Source of the DNA: Muribaculaceae bacterium
GTDB lineage: Bacteria; Bacteroidota; Bacteroidia; Bacteroidales; Muribaculaceae
Length of the DNA stretch: 64,000 nt
Assembly (NCBI GenBank): GCA_022508985.1
Contig: JAFLUA010000007.1
Span: 1 to 64,000, forward strand
Direction of reading: 5' to 3'
The notes beneath the pieces were generated by a model, which saw only the letters and a list, made by a program, of their open reading frames with translations, was not told the DNA's origin and did no database searches. Made by a program: the position numbers and the translations under genes. Of this stretch, positions 18,245 to 26,912 are shown piece after piece. How positions within the stretch are numbered: the first letter of the stretch is position 1; each line of letters begins with the position of its first letter.

Positions 18245-21200
18245 TCACATGTTATTAGAAGATATAGGATGAATCGTTATTAATAACAGCATTGTATGGT
18301 CATAAAAAGATAATTGCAGAGGTCGCATTGGGAAACTCGGCAAGATTGTATTTTCCCATTCATTTTTTCTATTTTCATCTACGTAAGCCAATAAAAGCCG
18401 TGCAGGAGCTGTCGCATTTATGGCATGATTTTTATGGGATGGTTGTCCTACCGCTAAAAGTGTTTCCATTTCATGTTCCAAATTGATAGGAGCTAGGAAT
18501 GGATATTCATCTCCTAATAGATAATTGGTAATATTGAAATCAAATAAAACACCAATAGCGTCTCTTACAGTCTGTTTTAGATAATTATGAGTTGTATCTA
18601 GCTGTTGAATATTGGCATTATAGGATTCAAATGTTTGAAGTAAATCAATCCGTTCTGTTATTGACGATTTATTAGTTTGAAAAAAAGTATCAAGATGACT
18701 TGTTGGGTCTAAAATGCGAAACATTTGACCATCAGAGTTTTTCGCCACTCCTAAATGATCTTTGTATTCTTTCTGCCACTCGCGCAAAGTTTCATTGAAA
18801 CTCACCAATCTGTCGTAAGTTCTCCCGATTTCAATAGAGAGGTCATGATACTTTCTTAGCCACATACCAGCTACATTGAATTTGATTTTCATTTCTAAGT
18901 ACCGATCTCTCTGTTTTTTAGCCTCGGCAGCTACATTTTCAACTTCTTCACGGAGTTGTTTCCTTTTTATACGCACCCACCATTTATAACCGCACCAAGC
19001 AAGTATGCAAATAGCTAAACTAATTAAAGTTAATATTCCAATTATATAACTTCCACTAAAGTACCATCCAAACCCTAAAGCAATAGACAACCCTGTAAAA
19101 GCGAAAATTGAATTACGTAGATACTTTTTATAGTCTTGTATCTTGTTAGCGAAAGATTCTTCAAGTTGCTGTTTTCGAGTTTCGCTATTGATAAATTGTA
19201 TAGCCTGGGCATTCTCAGCAGCAAGGGTAATATTCTTTTGAACATTGGGCATGGCAAGCTGCTGAAGTAATCGTTGGTAATATTTATAATATTCAGAATA
19301 AAGATTTTGCTTATTGGTTAAATCAATCCGTGTTTTAGAAATTACATTCCTAATTGCAGCAGTCTTTATCTCGATCTCTGTAGCATCGAAATTCGCTAAA
19401 GTCGTCGGGACTTCATGCACTTCATTACCGAACCCATCTGTTATTTGAGTAATAATACAAGCAAAATCCAAATATGCAGGGTCATCAAGATAAGAAGTTG
19501 GAATATAGCAGTAGCCATTCTCACCAAATTCAGGACCCCAAGAGTTTCTGACAATGTAGAAATTGTTTTCTTCAGAATAACCTACGATAACCATTGCATG
19601 CCAACCCTCCTCCTTGGCATCCTTTGCATCATCTGGATGTAATATGAACGCTCCATCTTTTCCGAGATTATCATATATTTTTAATGAAATACCTATAGGA
19701 TACCCTTCTGATAGAGCCGATGTAAGAAGTTTATGATTGTGTTCTAATGTCTTTGTCTTATCTGGGTCATTGATTAATGGAATTTGTTTGGCACATAAAA
19801 CACGATGGTTTTTTGCATCTTCTTCTGCTTCCTGTGTTGGGGCTATTAATGATGAAGTTGTATCATATGTATATAAGGAATCCAAGCAAACACCATGCGT
19901 CCCAAGAATTTCTAATTGTTCATAAAAATTACTGCCTCCACCTGGGCGTCCGTTTAATACATTGGAATAATAATAAAGATATGCGGGACTCAAAATATTT
20001 TCGCCTTTAATACCATTCCTAGCCATAATTGCTTCATACATGGCAACAACTGCAAATGAAGTACAAGATCCCAAATCTAATTGATTGCGAGTCGGCATAA
20101 AAAAATTACGCAAATCAACTGTAGTTTTAGGAATGAGGTTAGGGGTGGGACAATATTTATCTTGTAAAGGTTGCTCTTTATATTCTATATCTTTTAATTC
20201 TCCTGTGGGTCTTTTCCAAATATGCTTAACTTCCTCTATATTTTTTCGTAAATTAAGTGTTTGTTGAAGTTGATCTAATTCATCTTCTTTATCACGAATA
20301 AAAGAAGTGATATTAAGAATTTCTTGTTTAAGACGTTTAATCTCTGGAATAGGATTTATTGCTTTTTCATTCTCAGGACTCTCTTCGAATTTTTCAGTTA
20401 TACTATTCCAATTATATAGTTTTAGGCTATCAAAATCATTTCGAATTGGTAAATCTGAATGACCTTGACAATATTCATTATAAGTTTTTACATAAAGATC
20501 GATAGGAATTGTGCAAACATCATCTAATATTAAAGGTGGATTCTGATATTGAATGCCTCGTAGATTGGCATTATCTCGACCCAGAACTAATGCTAATATA
20601 GCTTCTTTTTCGGGGAACGTTAGATCTCTATCCTTGAGTAAATTTAAGATTTCAGATTTAAGTTGACTAATATTATCTTCAATTAAAGGAGATGCATCAG
20701 CAAGAATTTCATTTTCTGTTTTATCTTCAGCTTTGGTTAAAGGTTTTATATATTGTCCATAAAAATTAGAATATCTTTTGTCGATATTAGAAAGAAGTAT
20801 ATCTGCTTTATGTGATGCTCGTTGTAAATCAACATCAGTATTATTTATTCCTACATTGTCTAATGCTGCAATGAATCCTAAACTTAATAGCTGATTAATA
20901 GCATAATCCTTGTCAAAAGAAAGCGATGCAAGACCAACAGATAGATTTTCTCCTTTATGTGAGGATAACAATGAAGGAGATAAAATTGAATAATAATCTT
21001 GAATTAGTGCTAATTGAAAGAATGCAATATATTTGGCTAAACTTTTTAATGTAAAACCTATTGGTGCACCATTAGCTGCAAAATCGTCAATAATAGAATA
21101 AGAAATACTAAAAGATGAATCAGAACATATTGAACTTAATAAGCTTAAGCATTCTTTTTGTTTTTCTGATCCCGAAGTCGTATTATTTATATTCTCAAAA

Positions 21201-21538
21201 ATATTCTGCAAATTACATGACAGACCTACTATGTGAACGGTTTTATTATGTTGAAACTGCAAGCATGCTTTATATAATCTATCTATTTGAGAAATGGATG
21301 AATCTTCAAATAATGGGATGACAGCAATAACATGCAATGTCGTATCTGAGGAAGTCATCCGTATTAATTTTTGGAATGTTTCATTCAACTTTTGTAGGAT
21401 TTCTTCGATAGTACAACTAGCAACATCAATAGAATCATACGAAAATGCACAATCGCCAGTTGCTCTTATTATTTGAGCAACTTGCGATTCGCAATTTCTG
21501 GTTAATGATGAAGTCCAAATGTTTACGGACGAGGTCAT
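18245..21538 (-). CDS. Papain-like (C1) cysteine protease fused to a two-helix membrane domain and coiled coils
   Basis: 1097 residues, no signal peptide. Residues 1-270 form a region I do not recognise, with a Rossmann-like start (TLHVIAVIPLF, KTVHIVGLS). A helical stretch (395-445) precedes a complete papain-type domain at about 470-710: Q486, C492 (NQLDLGSCTSFA), H647 (GWHAMVIVGY) and N665 (RNSWG); the Q-to-C spacing of six equals papain. Two adjacent membrane helices follow (about 809-829 and 832-853), then coiled-coil and a C-terminal domain to 1097. N-in topology would put the protease and tail in the cytoplasm. It begins two bases after the tubulin-like gene. A peptidase acting with or on the filament protein is inference. 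Confidence 0.85.
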   Translation of the reverse strand: MTSSVNIWTSSLTRNCESQVAQIIRATGDCAFSYDSIDVASCTIEEILQKLNETFQKLIRMTSSDTTLHVIAVIPLFEDSSISQIDRLYKACLQFQHNKTVHIVGLSCNLQNIFENINNTTSGSEKQKECLSLLSSICSDSSFSISYSIIDDFAANGAPIGFTLKSLAKYIAFFQLALIQDYYSILSPSLLSSHKGENLSVGLASLSFDKDYAINQLLSLGFIAALDNVGINNTDVDLQRASHKADILLSNIDKRYSNFYGQYIKPLTKAEDKTENEILADASPLIEDNISQLKSEILNLLKDRDLTFPEKEAILALVLGRDNANLRGIQYQNPPLILDDVCTIPIDLYVKTYNEYCQGHSDLPIRNDFDSLKLYNWNSITEKFEESPENEKAINPIPEIKRLKQEILNITSFIRDKEDELDQLQQTLNLRKNIEEVKHIWKRPTGELKDIEYKEQPLQDKYCPTPNLIPKTTVDLRNFFMPTRNQLDLGSCTSFAVVAMYEAIMARNGIKGENILSPAYLYYYSNVLNGRPGGGSNFYEQLEILGTHGVCLDSLYTYDTTSSLIAPTQEAEEDAKNHRVLCAKQIPLINDPDKTKTLEHNHKLLTSALSEGYPIGISLKIYDNLGKDGAFILHPDDAKDAKEEGWHAMVIVGYSEENNFYIVRNSWGPEFGENGYCYIPTSYLDDPAYLDFACIITQITDGFGNEVHEVPTTLANFDATEIEIKTAAIRNVISKTRIDLTNKQNLYSEYYKYYQRLLQQLAMPNVQKNITLAAENAQAIQFINSETRKQQLEESFANKIQDYKKYLRNSIFAFTGLSIALGFGWYFSGSYIIGILTLISLAICILAWCGYKWWVRIKRKQLREEVENVAAEAKKQRDRYLEMKIKFNVAGMWLRKYHDLSIEIGRTYDRLVSFNETLREWQKEYKDHLGVAKNSDGQMFRILDPTSHLDTFFQTNKSSITERIDLLQTFESYNANIQQLDTTHNYLKQTVRDAIGVLFDFNITNYLLGDEYPFLAPINLEHEMETLLAVGQPSHKNHAINATAPARLLLAYVDENRKNEWENTILPSFPMRPLQLSFYDHTMLLLITIHPISSNNM

Positions 21539-21540
21539 TT

Positions 21541-24321
21541 TTATGCAATATTATTAAGTATATATTCCATTTCTTTTTCAATTAAATCCTCCTCTGCGGG
21601 ATAATGTTCAATATTTTCAATGGGAATAGGACATTTTGAAACTGTTTGTAGATAAGTATTATCTTTACAGGATTTAATGGCTTTCTCAGTAAGTACTTTA
21701 GCAGGGTTCTCAGGCCCTGGAACATCTAATTGTATAATATCTTGCTTAATTTCATTGCTAAGTATATCAATATTATCTTCAAAGAAATGGAAAGCTTCAG
21801 ATCTAGTCTTACCCATATTTATCCACCAACCTCTTAAGGCTTTACCTCCTAATCCACGACTCTTAATTTGATATTGTTGTGAACTGGCATCGTATCTAAT
21901 TAGATCATATACGATTGCATTAATCCAAGCTTCAAACAATCCTGTAGGTATTTCACGAGGCATAAGATTAAACCGCTCTTTAGCCATTCGATTACAAAGA
22001 TTTAAATCCCAATGAGAGCCATTCGGTTTTTCACTTTCCCAACGGTCGTAATCTGTTTCATAATGGTCAAGAGATTTTATAGCAAAAGCTGGGATTACAC
22101 CAAGTTGACGATATATGATTACTCTGTCTGTCAATCCAACTTCAGAGAATTGAATGTCTTTTGCTCCTGAGACGATATTCTGGAAAATATTGTCTTTAGC
22201 TAATCTGGAACGTTGTTTATTTGCGACTCCTATATAATAACATTCAACAGGTCTTTCTCTTAAATCGGCATCGAAACCTCTAAAAGTGAAAGGAAGTAAG
22301 GGCAATGATTTCTTGACAGCTTTGCTAATGAGAAGTTTGATCTCATCATTGCTAAGATTGTCAAGTGCATTATCCACGGTCATAGACCTATATTCTTTTA
22401 CTTTAGGGAGCGAAGATATAAAACGTATAAATGCATCTTCGGTCTGAGAAGAAGTACAACCCGAGAGAGAAGATATTCCTCCGTCAGATTGCATTGATTT
22501 GGCAAAATCATTAAATACAATATCCGACATGGGACATTCTATTTTTGAAGCATAATCGGAAGAAAGATCAAACTGGAAGAAACTATTATTGGTTGTTGAT
22601 TTTAATAATTTCTGAATTTCATTATTACATTTAGAGCGAATGGCCTGAAGATTATTCATTATTATATCAACACGGCTTATCGATTTATTAATTCTTTGTT
22701 TTAACCAACCATAAAATTGACGAGCCATTTTACGCCGTTCAATTTCACGTAGATTAATTGCAAATCTTTTAGTCTGATTTATAACTTCTTCTTCATAATC
22801 TTTACGATTGCGCTTGAAGAGGGTATTCATACATGCTTCTAATTCTTTACAAGCAGTTTTCAAGGTTGATTCAATTCGTGGTTTTTCGTCTTCCAGATTC
22901 TCTTTTTCTTCTTTCATTTCTCCATCGCATAATTCAACCTGATGAAGAATAGAAAACAATATTTGTTGGCATAGATAAATGCCACATTCTCTATCTGCTT
23001 GTTCTTTTAATAGACGCGTCAATGATTCATCAACGTTTTTCTTCAATTCTTCAAGTTTCTCATCTAACCTACTTTGAGGTTCAACAGCTGTTTTCGAAAG
23101 ATATTCTTCACATTCTGGTAAAGCATTGTCAGGGTTGTCAACATCAGAATATATATGTTGAGGCATTGGAGCCATAAAATAGTCAATTACATCATCTCTA
23201 CCATTATTTTCACGAATGTGTGCATTGTCAAACCAATTATTTGCAATTATTGCAGGGTCATCACATCCTCCATTTAACATTTTGTTAATTAACTGGAGTA
23301 TCGCTTTCCGCTCATAGATATTTGAAAGAAGTTTTCCATCAAAAACTATTTCAGCGCATCCGAACCCTGCAGCCCATGCTTTTTTATTTTTAACATCCAT
23401 TGTTCCATCAGCGATAAGTTTGCTAACATTATCACTGACAGAATCTAAAGCAACCCCCAACTCTCCAACTGATGTAACAATAGCTAAAGCTATCATTTGA
23501 CAGAGAGGGTCTACATGATTAAAGGTGTCACTATTCTCATTATAATTGTCGATAAAATATAAAGCATTGAAAGGCCGTTCTATCACCCTGTCAATATTAT
23601 GGAACCATTTTATTTCGACAGGGACAGAATCAGGAGTCAAATGAGCCAAATAATCTAAGTCTATAATAGCACCTTTACCATTTGGTTTCACTCTTGCAGA
23701 CATTGCGCCTGCTACCATTGAACGGAATACATCAGATAGAACGGCATAGCCCGAAATCTTGATTGAGGGGAACATCCTTTTAATAAGATAGGCCGTATTA
23801 AGGAAAGTTCCGCTTCCTGTGCCTCCACCTAAAGAGAAAACCATATGCACCTCTGTCTCAGTACCCAGCAAATCGTAATCTGTATTATCAATAATACTTG
23901 CATTATTGATTTCAGTTATTTTATTATTTATAAATTGCTGAACATTGCTTTCGTTAACTGTTATAGCGAAGCGTCCATTACTTCGCATTTGACCAGCACC
24001 AATCCTCAATTCTGTAAGTCCAGATACATTTTTTTCAGGCATCCAATCATACAATTTCTGATTTCTACCGTTCAAATATATTTGAGTTGGGTTCTCAACC
24101 GAAATGCATAATTGTTCTGATGCGTTTAGTTTAATCTTTTCACCATTGTTGGCAATGACAAAGTTATTGTCCAGCCCTGGTTTATCCGTGTCTATCCCAA
24201 TAAAACCAATCATGGGTGGAATTTGCCCATAATTCTCGTAAAACATTTTTTTAGCATTAAGTATCGCCTTTACACCTGTGCCTCCTAAACCAATGAGGAG
24301 CGTTCTTCTTAATTTTGCCAT
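21541..24321 (-). CDS. Tubulin/FtsZ-superfamily GTPase-like protein
   Basis: 926 residues, no membrane span. Two nucleotide-binding elements of the tubulin fold are clear: LIGLGGTGVKAI at residues 9-20 and the tubulin signature GGGTGSG at 165-171 (VFSLGGGTGSGTFLNTAYLI). FIGIDTD (40-46) and NESN (123-126) also fit. It is far longer than FtsZ (about 350-400); a long helical, charged region (about 410-590) and a C-terminal part of unknown fold follow. It resembles the large tubulin-like family known next to vWA genes (the Pfam Tubulin_2 type, from memory), not cell-division FtsZ. It lies 27 bases after the vWA gene and 2 bases before the protease gene. GTP binding is well supported; polymerisation is inferred. 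Confidence 0.87.
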   Translation of the reverse strand: MAKLRRTLLIGLGGTGVKAILNAKKMFYENYGQIPPMIGFIGIDTDKPGLDNNFVIANNGEKIKLNASEQLCISVENPTQIYLNGRNQKLYDWMPEKNVSGLTELRIGAGQMRSNGRFAITVNESNVQQFINNKITEINNASIIDNTDYDLLGTETEVHMVFSLGGGTGSGTFLNTAYLIKRMFPSIKISGYAVLSDVFRSMVAGAMSARVKPNGKGAIIDLDYLAHLTPDSVPVEIKWFHNIDRVIERPFNALYFIDNYNENSDTFNHVDPLCQMIALAIVTSVGELGVALDSVSDNVSKLIADGTMDVKNKKAWAAGFGCAEIVFDGKLLSNIYERKAILQLINKMLNGGCDDPAIIANNWFDNAHIRENNGRDDVIDYFMAPMPQHIYSDVDNPDNALPECEEYLSKTAVEPQSRLDEKLEELKKNVDESLTRLLKEQADRECGIYLCQQILFSILHQVELCDGEMKEEKENLEDEKPRIESTLKTACKELEACMNTLFKRNRKDYEEEVINQTKRFAINLREIERRKMARQFYGWLKQRINKSISRVDIIMNNLQAIRSKCNNEIQKLLKSTTNNSFFQFDLSSDYASKIECPMSDIVFNDFAKSMQSDGGISSLSGCTSSQTEDAFIRFISSLPKVKEYRSMTVDNALDNLSNDEIKLLISKAVKKSLPLLPFTFRGFDADLRERPVECYYIGVANKQRSRLAKDNIFQNIVSGAKDIQFSEVGLTDRVIIYRQLGVIPAFAIKSLDHYETDYDRWESEKPNGSHWDLNLCNRMAKERFNLMPREIPTGLFEAWINAIVYDLIRYDASSQQYQIKSRGLGGKALRGWWINMGKTRSEAFHFFEDNIDILSNEIKQDIIQLDVPGPENPAKVLTEKAIKSCKDNTYLQTVSKCPIPIENIEHYPAEEDLIEKEMEYILNNIA

Positions 24322-24348
24322 ATGTTTATTTTGAAAAGATTATTATTC

Positions 24349-26100
24349 TTAATTAAACTCAATATTAGTTATATCATTTGTAGTACGGTTAGTTAAAGTC
24401 CCATGGTCATATTGATTGAATATAGCCGAAGGATAAATTTCCCACCCGTCCGAAAGTTTATTTTTTGTTTGAAGTTTCACTTTCTTTTTTGCTCCTGAAG
24501 GTAATATTATTAATTCAGGATTAAATAGTTCAGATTTTATGTATCGTATTTCTCCTGTAAAGATTCGAGATAGAAAACTCTGAGATTTCCTCTTAGAGGT
24601 GAGAACAATTTTTCGTGCACCTTTAATCTTTTTCGAGAGATAGTATGAATTTGGACCTGTAAGTTGTATTTTACTCATTTTTATTTTAGGGAAAACCATC
24701 CTTCTTATAAATAAGAACCACAACATTAAAAGGATTAGAATGCCGATTCCTATCCAAAACATTATGGTCTTTAATGGATTCCAGCCGATTTTATATTCAG
24801 TTGACAAAGTAGTTCCATAAAATTTCTCAATTGGTAAGTTATTTACCATATTGAGCGAATTATAATTTTCTGGTATCAGCTCAAAATAACGCTTGCCTTC
24901 TTGTGCATTATGATTAAAAAGAACACGTACGATTGCCTTTTCTCCTGGGATTAATTTGATTACATCTCTGATTCTTAATGGTTTATCATTATACCAAGCC
25001 TGGAAATCTTCTTTTTCCCCTTCAGGTAAGGAGAATTTGAGAGAAATTTGAGTGTCTTGAATTTGGTTCTTAAATATCGGTGATAAATCCCATTCTATTG
25101 ATTTATCTTCAGAAGAAGTACTCCATAAAAATGAATCATGCCATGTAATACCTTCTACATTTATTTCTTCTAAGTTATTTGCAAGAATCAATTGGATTGG
25201 AACTTCATCAGAAACATGTACTGTTACTATAGGATTAGCGATAAAATATCTTTTATCCTTACATTGTAATGAAACATAAAATTCATAATCACCTCCCCCC
25301 AATTGTTGATGTATTTGAGTTAAATCAAAACCATCTTTGGGTTTTAAGGATATAAAGATTTTTCCATTCGTAGCCTTGTTCTCATGTATTATAACGTCAA
25401 AGATTGGGTCATCCGAAATTACATCTAAGTCATAACTCCCAGGGATATTAAATGAAATCTCTTTTTTATGATATAGCTCTTCGATATCCGTATATACATC
25501 TGAACTTATATCAGCTATTTGCGGAATGACCTTATCATAACATTGCACAATAAAAGCATCAGAGCAACCATCAATCGCAGCTTTAATTATGGGATCTACA
25601 ACACCGTTAGTGAGTGCCACATAAAATAGACGGGTACTTTTGTGATTACTGCACCAATTCGTAATAGTTTCAGCAACTTTCTGCGGAGTATCACCATTAT
25701 TTGGCTTTCCATCAGTCAATAGGTAAATCTTGTTTTCTTTTTTTTTGTCTACTTTTGCAACTCCAGCATTAAGTACATCAGAAATGTGTGTATATCTAGC
25801 CTGTTTTATATATTTCTCGAATGCATCTTCAATATTCTGTTTGTGTAAATTATATTGCCCTGAATTAAAGGAAAATGATTGATAAGCATTATCTCCAAAT
25901 GGTATGATTGTAAATTGTGAATTTGGGACATTTGATTGTGTAATTATAGTGGCTTCTAGTGCGGCTTTGGCTGGATCCCAAAGTCCATTCGTTTTCATTG
26001 AGCCAGTACAATCAAATAAATATATATTGCTTTTCTCTCGCTGAGCGACAGTATTAAGCGTTATAAATAAAATGAAAAGAATTGTAAATAGTTTTTTCAT
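24349..26100 (-). CDS. von Willebrand factor A domain protein, membrane anchored
   Basis: 583 residues. A signal peptide (1-20, ending TVAQ) is followed by a vWA domain (about 24-205) with a complete metal-ion site: D30-x-T32-x-S34 (FDCTGSM), T104 and D130 (LTDGKPN). Beta-rich outer domains run to about 440, then one membrane helix (445-466) with basic RR after it, leaving a cytoplasmic tail of about 115 residues. The sensing or ligand-binding face is thus in the periplasm and the tail faces the cytoplasmic partners encoded next. It is first in the operon, downstream of a structured RNA candidate on the same strand. Confidence 0.88.
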   Translation of the reverse strand: MKKLFTILFILFITLNTVAQREKSNIYLFDCTGSMKTNGLWDPAKAALEATIITQSNVPNSQFTIIPFGDNAYQSFSFNSGQYNLHKQNIEDAFEKYIKQARYTHISDVLNAGVAKVDKKKENKIYLLTDGKPNNGDTPQKVAETITNWCSNHKSTRLFYVALTNGVVDPIIKAAIDGCSDAFIVQCYDKVIPQIADISSDVYTDIEELYHKKEISFNIPGSYDLDVISDDPIFDVIIHENKATNGKIFISLKPKDGFDLTQIHQQLGGGDYEFYVSLQCKDKRYFIANPIVTVHVSDEVPIQLILANNLEEINVEGITWHDSFLWSTSSEDKSIEWDLSPIFKNQIQDTQISLKFSLPEGEKEDFQAWYNDKPLRIRDVIKLIPGEKAIVRVLFNHNAQEGKRYFELIPENYNSLNMVNNLPIEKFYGTTLSTEYKIGWNPLKTIMFWIGIGILILLMLWFLFIRRMVFPKIKMSKIQLTGPNSYYLSKKIKGARKIVLTSKRKSQSFLSRIFTGEIRYIKSELFNPELIILPSGAKKKVKLQTKNKLSDGWEIYPSAIFNQYDHGTLTNRTTNDITNIEFN

Positions 26101-26159
26101 GGATTCTGAGATTAGGATTCCATTTATCTTTCCAGACCCGATTCCAAAGCCTTATTAAA

Positions 26160-26345
26160 AATGAAAGAAGCGAGGAACCGTATACCACACTTCTAATTTG
26201 GAGGCCCTGAGATTGCCCGAAGTACTGATGTGAGGAAAGCGGCCCACGCCTATGGCGTGAGAACCGCCATGCTTCTCTTGTACTTCTTTAAAAATTTCTC
26301 AGATTTCCAAATTACAAGTTAAGCATAACGCTTCTTATATGTATT
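26160..26345 (-). ncRNA. Structured RNA candidate, 6S-like long hairpin
   Basis: On the - strand a set of nested stems folds one long rod: AGAAGCG/CGCTTCT (outermost), a bubble, AATTTGGA/TCCAAATT, CTGAGA/TCTCAG, GAAGTAC/GTACTTC, GCGG/CCGC and TCACGCC/GGCGTGG with a three-base loop. After the outer stem the - strand reads TTTCATTTTT, terminator-like. A TACCTTTG promoter box lies 30 bases upstream. Closing stem, open bubble and long terminal stem recall 6S RNA, but I cannot match the sequence, so it could equally be a leader of the vWA operon starting 60 bases further on. Confidence 0.5.
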
Positions 26346-26372
26346 TTCTGTCGAGAAATACTTCTCCGAATG

Positions 26373-26380
26373 CAAAGGTA
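26373..26380 (-). promoter_or_regulatory. -7 promoter element for the structured RNA and possibly the vWA operon
   Basis: TACCTTTG on the - strand fits TAnnTTTG and lies upstream of the outermost stem of the RNA candidate. A -33 element is not obvious. Confidence 0.55.
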
Positions 26381-26585
26381 CAAAAAATATATGGTAATAA
26401 GAATGAAAACTTAAATTTTCCTACTTTTAAAATTGATAGAAACGATTTGACTGTTAATGATATGAATAAGGGACAAAAGTCTATAGATATTCATTGGTTC
26501 GGTTGACGCATAATGCCAATATTTGATAAGACTCTATATAGACAATCCTTATATTTCAATCACCATGTACGAATATACACATGCA

Positions 26586-26620
26586 AAAAGAGGCTGTCAA
26601 ACTTGTTAGACAGCCTTTTT
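26586..26620. repeat. IS-end-like palindrome with direct repeat copy 2, right flank of the module
   Basis: AAAAAGAGGCTGTC and GACAGCCTTTTT form an eight-base or longer hairpin, and positions 26599-26616 repeat 18099-18116 exactly. The same GGCTGTC core forms the ends of the IS remnant at 17212-18118. No transposase lies next to it, so it looks like a solo IS end or scar that also works as a terminator for the - strand gene ending at 26679. Confidence 0.7.
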
Positions 26621-26678
26621 ACTATGCGAAGAAGACGAGATTATTTCTCCACTGCATTACGAAAGCGCTCATGCGGGC

Positions 26679-26912
26679 TTATGTGAGAACGACCTTTGGT
26701 TCGCCATCACTTGGACCTTGCCATGGCATACCTTCTGCGTTACAAACCTCAATGGTGCCACTGTGAAAGGTGGTAGAGTGTGTCTCACCTCCGAAGGGAA
26801 GAATTTTCACCGTCCAATCGCCGCTATCGCCCTGCACGATATTAAGTACAGCCATTTTGTACTCAATACCATTAAAGATTATACGGTGGGCCAGGATGCT
26901 ATTACTTTTCAT
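26679..26912 (-). CDS. Small conserved-looking protein, function unknown
   Basis: 77 residues starting MKSNSILAHRIIFNGIEYKM and containing TVKILPFGGETHSTTF, HSGTIEVC and GMPWQG. I chose the ATG at 26912, which overlaps the end of the upstream lipoprotein gene by 11 bases; a longer frame would run deep inside that gene. Base usage is like the flanking core genes and unlike the AT-rich island. No signal peptide or known motif is seen. It is the last core gene before the IS-end palindrome. Confidence 0.6.
   Translation of the reverse strand: MKSNSILAHRIIFNGIEYKMAVLNIVQGDSGDWTVKILPFGGETHSTTFHSGTIEVCNAEGMPWQGPSDGEPKVVLT

Noticed and set aside
26220..26290. Resemblance of GAGGAAAG (+ strand) to the RNase P core
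   Set aside because: No other conserved RNase P block is present and the promoter and T-rich end point to the - strand.
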